From Candidatus Cloacimonadota bacterium (GTDB taxonomy: Bacteria; Cloacimonadota; Cloacimonadia; Cloacimonadales; TCS61), in assembly GCA_016927675.1 (NCBI GenBank), contig JAFGMF010000160.1, positions 1 through 7,428 on the forward strand: DNA of 7,428 nt. The letters run 5' to 3'. This document shows positions 1 through 6,500 of this stretch, one piece after another. Position 1 is the first letter of the stretch. Each line of letters starts with the position of its first letter. The translations under genes were made by a program, and so were the position numbers. The notes below the pieces were generated by a model. It searched no databases. It saw only the letters and a program-made list of their open reading frames with translations, and was not told the origin of the DNA.

Positions 1-3
1 AAG

Positions 4-33
4 ATAAAAAAAGCCCCTCAGAGAAGGGGCTTT
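4..33 (-). terminator. Rho-independent terminator closing the operon
   Basis: A perfect 9-bp inverted repeat (10-18 AAAGCCCCT against 25-33 AGGGGCTTT) encloses a 6-base loop. On the minus strand it is followed by a run of U that starts within the stem base (complement of the A run at 6-12). It lies 14 bases past the stop codon of the TonB-like gene, so it ends transcription of the leftward operon. A GC-rich stem directly followed by a U tract is the classical intrinsic terminator form. Confidence 0.93.
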
Positions 34-47
34 CTCAAAAAATCTGG

Positions 48-1445
48 TTATTGTTTCAGGAATTTCATTCTGAAACTATATGGAACAGCTTTAGTGACTG
101 GAATCTTCCATTTCATGATGGTATCTTCGGTTTTCTGGATAAAGGAATCAGTAAAGAAACTGCCAGACACTGGATTAATATCCACTGCTACAACTTTCCC
201 ATTATCGTCGATGTAAAGCACAAATTCAATAGTTCCGTACATGTCCATATACATCTGTTCTACGATAAAAATCTTGGTTATCTGAGGTTTGTATGCATTC
301 ACAACCTGATTGATATTGGCGATTTCTGTTTTTGCTTCCGGACTGAATTCCTGCAGTTCAATACTACTTTCCTGAACTGTCTGCAGATTCTGAAACTTTC
401 TTTTTACGACTTCAAACTGAGCTTTACTTTTCACTTTAGTAGTTTGAAATTCTTCAACTTCCCCGCTCAGGCTGGCCAGATCTACTTCTTCCAGTTTAAA
501 TTCACTGCCAAGATCCAGGCTTTCCAGACTCTGGAAATCCTGATTGATACTGCTCACGTCAATTGATTTACTGCTGACCTGTTCCAGCACACCTGTTCTG
601 TTGCCCTGGTCTCTTTTCACAGGTGTTTTTACACCTGAAACCGGCTGATTGACAACAATCTCACTAACCACATCAATTTCGAACAATTCTCCCTGAAAAT
701 CTCCACTGGATTCGTATACCTCGCCGAACATCTCTTCGAATTCCGCAACAGAAGTCTTTTCGGCTGTTTCCATAACTTCCTGGGCTTCCTCTTCGGTCTC
801 GGCTTTTTCCTCGGCAATATTTATGGGAACATCAGAAGGCAGTTCCTCAATTATTTCCGGTTCAATCCTAGTAGCTATCTGATCAATCCTCTCCAATCTC
901 TGCAGAAAATCCATCTTGGGCGGCGGAACATACAGTGAATCCACAACAAGAATGCCGATTACTGTAAAAAGAAGACCAAGGAGCAGAAAATTTCTGGTGA
1001 ATCGCTGTTCTCTTGATAATGGCGGCCACTTGGAAAACTCTTTGATTATTGCCATCTCTTCTGATGCCGGCACATATTGGTATGGTTTCAGGAAAAAATA
1101 CTCGATCTGCCAGTCATCAGCAAAAGTTATCTGGCCGTTAGAATTTATATCAAGTTTCAACACATTACCCTTGAGCAAATTCTTCTGACGAAGTTCATTT
1201 TTAGTTAGATCCTCACCATCTTTCCGGACATTCAAATCCATATCATTTCTCAGATATAGATTGAACCCATCACCTTTCCGGCTGATCAGCAGATACTTTC
1301 CGGGAAATTTCTTATCCAGAATCTGCCAGAACTGATGTCTGTCACTTCCGATATAAAACTTCTTCGTAAAGTCTCGCTTGAACTTAGCAGTATCAAGATA
1401 CTTGTCTTTATATTTCAATTTTAGATTCAATGTTCTTTCTGCCAT
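48..1445 (-). CDS. TonB-like energy-transducing protein with AgmX/PglI-type C-terminal domain and FHA-like cytoplasmic N-terminus
   Basis: A 465-residue single-pass inner-membrane protein, likely the force-transmitting partner of the ExbB/ExbD channel encoded just upstream. Residues 1-150 are hydrophilic and probably cytoplasmic. Residues about 29-119 alternate beta-like strands (FYIGSD, KYLLISRKGDGFNLYL, GNVLKLDI, DWQIEYFFL) in a pattern resembling a diverged FHA domain. One hydrophobic helix (about 152-170) is followed by PPP at 174-176. A linker of about 200 residues, Glu-rich at 195-240, leads to a C-terminal domain at about 376-463 with the TonB/AgmX pattern: GTIEFVLYIDDNGKV, then D..P.SG, then MKWKIP, then a terminal YSFRMKF strand. 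AGAGG (1451-1455) lies 5 bases before the ATG; the gap to the upstream ExbD-type gene is 12 bases. It is the last gene before the terminator. The C-terminal assignment is firm at family level; the FHA-like call is tentative. A myxobacterial GltG/GltJ-like role is inference. Confidence 0.85.
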   Translation of the reverse strand: MAERTLNLKLKYKDKYLDTAKFKRDFTKKFYIGSDRHQFWQILDKKFPGKYLLISRKGDGFNLYLRNDMDLNVRKDGEDLTKNELRQKNLLKGNVLKLDINSNGQITFADDWQIEYFFLKPYQYVPASEEMAIIKEFSKWPPLSREQRFTRNFLLLGLLFTVIGILVVDSLYVPPPKMDFLQRLERIDQIATRIEPEIIEELPSDVPINIAEEKAETEEEAQEVMETAEKTSVAEFEEMFGEVYESSGDFQGELFEIDVVSEIVVNQPVSGVKTPVKRDQGNRTGVLEQVSSKSIDVSSINQDFQSLESLDLGSEFKLEEVDLASLSGEVEEFQTTKVKSKAQFEVVKRKFQNLQTVQESSIELQEFSPEAKTEIANINQVVNAYKPQITKIFIVEQMYMDMYGTIEFVLYIDDNGKVVAVDINPVSGSFFTDSFIQKTEDTIMKWKIPVTKAVPYSFRMKFLKQ

Positions 1446-1457
1446 ATAAACCTCTGT

Positions 1458-1991
1458 TTATAACCCCAACACCTCGGTCAGATTGTCAGTGTGAATTGTC
1501 GAGAAATAGATATTGGCAAAGCTGGCACTGGCACTGAAATTAATAAAATCGGTAATATACCTGCAATCCAGTTCTTTATCAGCTTGGATCAATAATGAAG
1601 GAATACTTCCTGTATTGGTAATCCTGTCAGCTTCGATTTTGAGCAGAGAAAGCAGATTCTTTCTCACTTCCTGATTGCTCGTAAATTCATCCAGACTCCC
1701 GATCCGAAAATTATCCATTCCGAACAGAATTTTATCTGTGTAGATCTTAACATTAACTACCAGACCTTTTTTGATCAATTCATCTTTGGTGATCGTCGTC
1801 GGTAGCAGCATCCCTTCAGGAGCATTTTTCTGAATGGCATCCATGGAAATATTTTTTAGCATGAATACCAGTAAGATCGTTAGGATGTCGATCAAAGAGG
1901 TAATATTAAGATCTTTTACCTTTTTTCCGCGGGGTCGCGGTTCGAATGGACCTCCGGGTTTTCTGTTTACGACAATAGCCGTTCGCTTCAT
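1458..1991 (-). CDS. ExbD/TolR-family proton-channel protein, second copy (with conserved Asp)
   Basis: A 177-residue ExbD/TolR-family protein. A short basic cytoplasmic tail (rich in R, K, G and P, residues 1-27) precedes one transmembrane helix at about 29-48 containing LNITSLIDILTILLVFML. Asp35 sits where the family has its essential protonatable Asp (Asp25 of E. coli ExbD). The periplasmic domain follows; its PSLLIQADKELDCRYITDFI stretch (131-150) matches the conserved ExbD core. In the family, this protein sits inside an ExbB pentamer and couples proton flow to movement of a TonB-like partner. The TM motif is close to the DLNIT.L.D pattern I associate with myxobacterial Agl/Glt TolR-like proteins. 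AGGAG (1997-2001) lies 5 bases before the ATG and overlaps the stop codon of the preceding ExbD-type gene (gap 8 bases), suggesting coupled translation. ExbD versus TolR cannot be decided from sequence alone, so no symbol is given. Confidence 0.9.
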   Translation of the reverse strand: MKRTAIVVNRKPGGPFEPRPRGKKVKDLNITSLIDILTILLVFMLKNISMDAIQKNAPEGMLLPTTITKDELIKKGLVVNVKIYTDKILFGMDNFRIGSLDEFTSNQEVRKNLLSLLKIEADRITNTGSIPSLLIQADKELDCRYITDFINFSASASFANIYFSTIHTDNLTEVLGL

Positions 1992-1999
1992 ATCAGCTC

Positions 2000-2506
2000 C
2001 TATTTCTTTGAAGCTCTATATATTTTCCGGGATGAAGTAAGATACTTGATATTCTGAAAACCATTGAACTTGCAGATATCAATAGATTTCAACAGCGTGT
2101 CATATTTTACCGAAGGATCCGGTAAAATATCCACCGTATACTGTTTTTCATACTGTTCTTTCAAACTTTTCATCCTGTTGTTCAAACTCTCATAATCAAA
2201 ATTGCCAAATTGTTCTTCAGCTTCAAGTAATCCGATTTCCTCTTCAACATCTTCGCCAACCACTATTTCAAAACCTGTCGTCTGAAGAACCAGTATTATC
2301 CGAGGAGGCGGCTCTTCATTCTCGTTAACTTGAGCTTCATCACCTACAGTTGGTAACGTTATCTGGATCATGGCTAGATGAACCGAAACCATTACTGTCA
2401 TTAACATCGGAATAACAACAATAAACAGATTCATGATAGGAATCAGATTAAGCGAGCGCGGCTCCTTCTTCTTCAGATTCCTGCTTTTGGAAGGTGGATG
2501 TGCCAT
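2000..2506 (-). CDS. ExbD/TolR-family protein, first copy, with Asn replacing the channel Asp
   Basis: A 168-residue ExbD/TolR-like protein with a basic cytoplasmic N-terminus (1-18), one membrane helix (about 20-42) and a periplasmic domain. The C-terminal part (YTVDILPD, then KYDTLLKSIDICKFNGFQNI, at about 123-153) fits the ExbD periplasmic fold. An acidic, probably helical insert lies at about 85-120. The membrane segment reads LNLIPIMNLFIVVIP; aligned with the neighbouring paralogue (LNITSLIDILTILLV), Asn26 occupies the position of the proton-carrying Asp. It is therefore unlikely to carry protons there, and may be a structural partner of the second copy in a heterodimer. The ATG follows AAGGAA (2513-2518), which lies inside the end of the ExbB-type gene; the gap is only 3 bases. 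The gene contains an 11-bp inverted repeat at 2102-2130. Family membership is clear; the consequence of the substitution is inference. Confidence 0.87.
   Translation of the reverse strand: MAHPPSKSRNLKKKEPRSLNLIPIMNLFIVVIPMLMTVMVSVHLAMIQITLPTVGDEAQVNENEEPPPRIILVLQTTGFEIVVGEDVEEEIGLLEAEEQFGNFDYESLNNRMKSLKEQYEKQYTVDILPDPSVKYDTLLKSIDICKFNGFQNIKYLTSSRKIYRASKK
2102..2130. repeat. Perfect 11-bp inverted repeat inside the first ExbD-type gene
   Basis: ATATTTTACCG at 2102-2112 is the exact reverse complement of CGGTAAAATAT at 2120-2130, with a 7-base loop (AAGGATC). It falls in codons for the conserved periplasmic part of the protein (around DILPDPSVKYD). On the transcribed strand no U run follows, so it is not an intrinsic terminator. 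It could form an mRNA hairpin within the operon or be chance. Confidence 0.6.
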
Positions 2507-2509
2507 AAA

Positions 2510-3235
2510 TTATTCCTTCATCGAATAATTGATCTGATTAATTACTTTTACGGAAAACTCATCAATGTCATTGATGATCTTATCTGCTCTTGCCTGCAGA
2601 GCTCCTTTAAGAAACATCGTCGGAATTGCAACAATAAGACCGTAAGCCGTCGTTCCCATTGCCTGGGAAATTCCCTGAGTAAGCAGACGGCTCTTGTCTG
2701 CTTCAGGTGCATTCGCCAGAGCATCAAATGCTCCGATCAGACCAAATATGGTTCCCAGAAGACCCAGCAAAGTAGCCACCTGGGCTATGATCTCAAACCA
2801 GAAGATACCACCTTCAACTTTTGGTATCGATTGCAGGCCTGCTTCATCAAATGAATTTTGCAGCACCCGTTGCAGTTCCTGACCCTTTTTCCCGGATTTC
2901 AACGCATCATTATAACCAAGAAAACCACTCCAGAAGATAAAGCCAAGTGTTGTTTTCTTGAACTGACTGCAAATTCTGGATGCTTCTTCAGTCTGATGAT
3001 TTCTGATATAGCCCTTCAACTTCAGATAAAACCTCTGGGCATCAATTTTTTCCTTGATTGCCAGCTGCCAGTACTTAATAATACCGAGAATGATAACTAT
3101 CACCAGCAATCCTGTAATTATATGCATTACCGGCCCGCCATCCATGTAAATATCGATAATATTCTTAGCAGACAGGTTAGCTATGCTGAAAATCAGAAAT
3201 GTGACCAGTAATAACTTTAAGCCTACTTTTTTCAT
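2510..3235 (-). CDS. ExbB/TolQ/MotA-family proton-channel protein
   Basis: A 241-residue inner-membrane protein, close in length to E. coli ExbB and TolQ. Residues 1-23 (KK, then a hydrophobic core, then NLSA) look like a cleavable signal peptide. Transmembrane helices follow at about 35-54, 146-170 and 190-212, with a cytoplasmic loop of about 90 residues after the first. The diagnostic family motifs are present: LLGLLGTIFGLIGAF in helix 2 and GISQAMGTTAYGLIVAIPT in helix 3. Thr162 and Thr196 align with the two pore threonines of E. coli ExbB (Thr148, Thr181), so the channel looks functional. The family forms pentamers around an ExbD dimer. GGGAGG (3241-3246) lies 5 bases before the ATG. The two ExbD-type genes follow directly, starting 3 bases after its stop, as expected for a motor operon. 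ExbB, TolQ and AglR-type proteins cannot be separated by motif alone, so no symbol is given. Confidence 0.94.
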   Translation of the reverse strand: MKKVGLKLLLVTFLIFSIANLSAKNIIDIYMDGGPVMHIITGLLVIVIILGIIKYWQLAIKEKIDAQRFYLKLKGYIRNHQTEEASRICSQFKKTTLGFIFWSGFLGYNDALKSGKKGQELQRVLQNSFDEAGLQSIPKVEGGIFWFEIIAQVATLLGLLGTIFGLIGAFDALANAPEADKSRLLTQGISQAMGTTAYGLIVAIPTMFLKGALQARADKIINDIDEFSVKVINQINYSMKE

Positions 3236-3253
3236 CCATACCTCCCAAAATGT

Positions 3254-3508
3254 TTAATATAATAATTTATTTGATTTTTTTATCTTGCTGACTACATCAA
3301 ATTTCTGTTTGAGATCAAAATCTGTCGGTTTTCTTGATAACAGCGAGGCATTATCAGGTTTTCTTATCTCTATTTTAACTTCATCCACTTCTTTGTTTGT
3401 TAATGTCTCCATTTTCTTGATCTCTTTCAGATTGGATTCTGCATCTTCCTGTGCCAGGATAAAAGTGAACATTCCCGCAATAAATAACAGAATTAACCAT
3501 TTCCTCAT
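3254..3508 (-). CDS. Small secreted protein of unknown function, 84 residues
   Basis: I do not recognise this protein. It starts MRKWLILLFIAGMF, a basic start followed by a hydrophobic stretch ending FILAQEDAES, which looks like a signal peptide with a cleavage site near residue 19. The predicted mature part is about 65 residues, highly charged and Lys/Glu-rich, probably helical, with a KPxxFDLKQKFDVV stretch near the C-terminus. An in-frame ATG at 3572-3574 would add 22 basic residues, but that start lies inside the TPR gene and buries the signal peptide; the start at 3508 is favoured by GGAG at 3515-3518 and by the position 16 bases after the TPR stop. It ends 18 bases before the ExbB-type gene. 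Sitting between TPR and channel genes, it may be a periplasmic accessory of the complex; this is inference from context only. Confidence 0.72.
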   Translation of the reverse strand: MRKWLILLFIAGMFTFILAQEDAESNLKEIKKMETLTNKEVDEVKIEIRKPDNASLLSRKPTDFDLKQKFDVVSKIKKSNKLLY

Positions 3509-3514
3509 TTTCAA

Positions 3515-3518
3515 CTCC
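3515..3518 (-). promoter_or_regulatory. Ribosome binding site deciding the start of the small secreted protein
   Basis: GGAG on the minus strand, 6 bases before the ATG at 3506-3508 and between that ATG and the TPR stop codon (3525-3527). The longer in-frame start at 3574 lies wholly within the TPR coding sequence and would hide the signal peptide, so this site supports the shorter protein. Confidence 0.65.
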
Positions 3519-3524
3519 GATTCT

Positions 3525-6500
3525 CTATTCCTCAGGTTGAACCTCTTCGGCCGTGTAAGCATCCGGATCCTCAAGCTGCAGCTCAGTTTCTGGCTCCGGA
3601 TCTGCTGATGTCAGCTCATCCTTCTTCTGGATATAAATTAATTCAAAGATTAATCCTTTATATTTGATATTACCGTCAACACGGATCAATATTGTATTAT
3701 CTCCGGTCATTAAATTCGGAATAAACAACTCCTGGCTGAGAGCTTTTCCCATTTTCGGGTCTAAGATAATATCTTCGCCATTTACAAATTTAACCCCATT
3801 TATCCAGATAGTGATTTTATTCTGCCCTAGATACAGGGCTTTAGCTTCCAGAACTTCTCCGGTTACGGTAAATTCGCGTTTGAAAAATGCCGATACATTC
3901 ATGGTCGTATCGACCATCGGATACCAGATAGGTAAAGCTTTACTCTCTTCCAGACCGTATATCTGTCTCTGGTAAAAACTGAAATATCCCTGTCCTGCAG
4001 CTTTCCATTCTGCTTCCTGATCAGGCGTTTCGCTGCCTTCAGCAGTTAACTGAGAATTCCAGTTATAGTCCGATACAATCATGATCTCTTCAGTGCTTCT
4101 GTGATAATCAAGTTCTTCCTGATCATACTGATATACAACCGAAGTTGTGAACAGGCTTTCTTCAGATCGGAAAGGCGGTTTATTGATTTTAAATAGAATT
4201 ACATTTTTTCCTTTTTTCAAGTATTTGTAATAACTCACCTGGAATTCTGAATATTCGCCGGCAGCTTCTTCATTTTCAATTTTAGTGTGGATTTTATCCA
4301 ATGGTTCTCCATTGATGAATATTTCAACGGGAACAAGATACCGGTAGTTGATCTTGATCAGTTCAGGAATGATCTCAGCATCCATTTGCATCGCCAGAAG
4401 TGTTTCTTCAACGCTGTCCAGAGTAAATATTTGAGCGGTAGAATCAGCATCGGTTGCAATCGAATCTGTCTCCAGATTTACCCAGATTTCATCCGACAGA
4501 GGAATGTTTCTGTCTACCCGGTAGGAACTCATCATTTTCCAGATTGAATTTTTAACTGCATATTGATATACTTTCGGGTTCCTGACTCCCCATTCAACGA
4601 GGCGTTCATAAGCCAGATCCGTCCATTGATCATTATAATCCTGATCATCATAGAAAGTGATCAGAAGGTATTGGTATAATTCATTAGCTTTTTTCTTGAA
4701 ATCAAAAGACAGTTTTTTGCCATTCGACAACAGATTTTCTTTATATTGTTGCTGCTGTACGGGATTTTCCCTCATTTGCTCGTTGTTCAACTGATTGGAA
4801 ACATCGACAAATTTCGTGATCTGAATATCCACTGCATTACTTGCATGATCATAAGATCTGGCAGCCAGGTAAAGTCCGTGAGTCTTGCTTTCGGTGTCCA
4901 GATCGTAATTATTTCCTTCCTGGATCAGGGCAATGATATCTGCCTTGATCTGGTCTGCTTCTTCCATTACCTTTTCAATTCTCCGGTCGTTTATTATATG
5001 CCTTTTCCATTCAGTATTTTCATTAACTCTGATCATTTGATCTGGTGTTCGCACCAGAAAATCCTGTTCTATGTTTTCCAGTTTGTTTTGATAACGCTGA
5101 TGAAAATTGACATAAGCAGTATAGTAATCGAACTGATCATAGAAAGAAGTTAGATCTATATTTCCGCCATCTGCTTTGTAGGCACTGTCAATATCCCTGA
5201 ATTCATCAATTTTTACGGCCATCTGCTCATATTCTTGAGCAGCAAAAAGGCTGTCGATCTCATCGTTCTTAACCTTTAGCTTTTCTGCGATAATAGCGGT
5301 AAAAAGATCTATTGATGGATCTTTACGATAAATATACCTGGCCAGATCTTCAAATTTCTCCGTCTCATTGCGCTCATCATAAATCAGGGCTACCCGCTGT
5401 AAAAAAGTGTTAGCCAGAGGATGCTCAGGATATAGTTTCTCGAATCTGATCATATGTTCAATTTCCAGATCAGTCATCGCCATCTCTTTGTAAATAGCGA
5501 TCGCCCTCAGGTAAATATTTTCTCTGGAATCGGTTCCGATATCCATCTCAGCAGAATCTTCGTATAAATCAAGATACATCTCGGCAGCCCGCATTTTATC
5601 ATTGAATCTGCTTTCGTCCTCATAAAAACTTATTATCTGCAGCCTCAGGCGATAAGTTTCATTCGCATAAGGATATTTAAGAATATATCTGTAGCGGAGA
5701 CTTTCGCTTAACTGCCAGTCCTGCATCAAACTGTCTGAAATAGTGAAAGCGCCCATATAAGCAGCAAATTCTTCACTATTGGATTCTCTCCTGGCAGCAA
5801 TCTCAAGATACTGATCGATCGCTTTCTCGTATTCTCCGACTTTTTTGTAGGATTCTATTGCTTTTACTCTGAATCCGATACTCTTATTCAGATCTCTATT
5901 CTCAAGTTCGCCGGCCAATCTGAGATACTCTTCGGCAGCAGTATAATGATTTCCTAGCTGTCCCAACTGATTTGCCTGAGCTTGGATGGAAGCCAATACA
6001 TTATTGGTAAAAGCCTCTTTTTCTTCCTCGGTACAATACAGTAAAGCCTGGCGATAATAATCTTCTTCTGCTTTGTAATCCTCTCTGATCCTGCTTATTT
6101 CGGCCATTCTGGCAAATGTCTCGGTTCTCAGATCATTGTCTATCTGATAACTCAACAGGTGCTCATAATCATTGAAAGCATCGCTGTATTCATCACGGAA
6201 ATAACGCAATTCAGCTCTCAACTGAGTGATCCTGATCAGCTCAGATTCCTTGTATTCATTTGAATAATCAGGTGAATTCAAGATAGTCTCATAATTTATA
6301 GTTGCTGCAATATAGAAGGATTCCAGTTCATTTTTGTCCATATATATATTATGAAGGGAATCTTGATATGGTTCTTCTGCTACTCTTGGTAAAAGTAATT
6401 CGTAAATTTTTTCATAACTGTAGAATTTATCTTCTTCATAATCGTAGAAATTGTCATTTTCAGGATAATAACTGTTATAGCTTGAGATATCATTCAACAC

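Noticed and set aside
51..566. Plus-strand open frame of 171 codons opposite the TonB-like gene
   Set aside because: It lies wholly antisense to a gene with clear domains and a ribosome binding site, has no recognisable domain, and its Phe/His-rich composition is typical of the reverse strand of a Glu/Lys-rich coding region.
629..817. Minus-strand 62-codon frame, Arg/Lys/Pro-rich
   Set aside because: It is an out-of-frame reading of the Glu-rich linker of the TonB-like gene; the basic repetitive composition follows from shifting GAA/GAG-rich codons.
760..840. Low-complexity repeat-like DNA rich in CTTC/CTC
   Set aside because: It encodes the Glu-rich linker of the TonB-like protein; the pattern reflects GAA/GAG codons and has no regular repeat unit.
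2498..2854. Plus-strand open frame opposite the ExbB-type gene
   Set aside because: It is a reverse-strand shadow of the well-supported ExbB-type gene, Cys/Ser/Arg-rich with no family motif. The other plus-strand frames (for example 916-1188, 2858-3211, 3285-3608, 4746-5153) were rejected on the same grounds.
3236..3300. Possible internal promoter (AT-rich TATATT-like stretch) before the ExbB-type gene
   Set aside because: No matching -35 element at proper spacing was found, and AT-rich sequence is common here; the 18-base gap fits simple read-through.
3509..3574. Longer start for the small secreted protein, adding 22 basic residues and overlapping the TPR gene
   Set aside because: It would bury the signal peptide, overlaps the TPR coding end by 50 bases, and the shorter start has a well-spaced GGAG.
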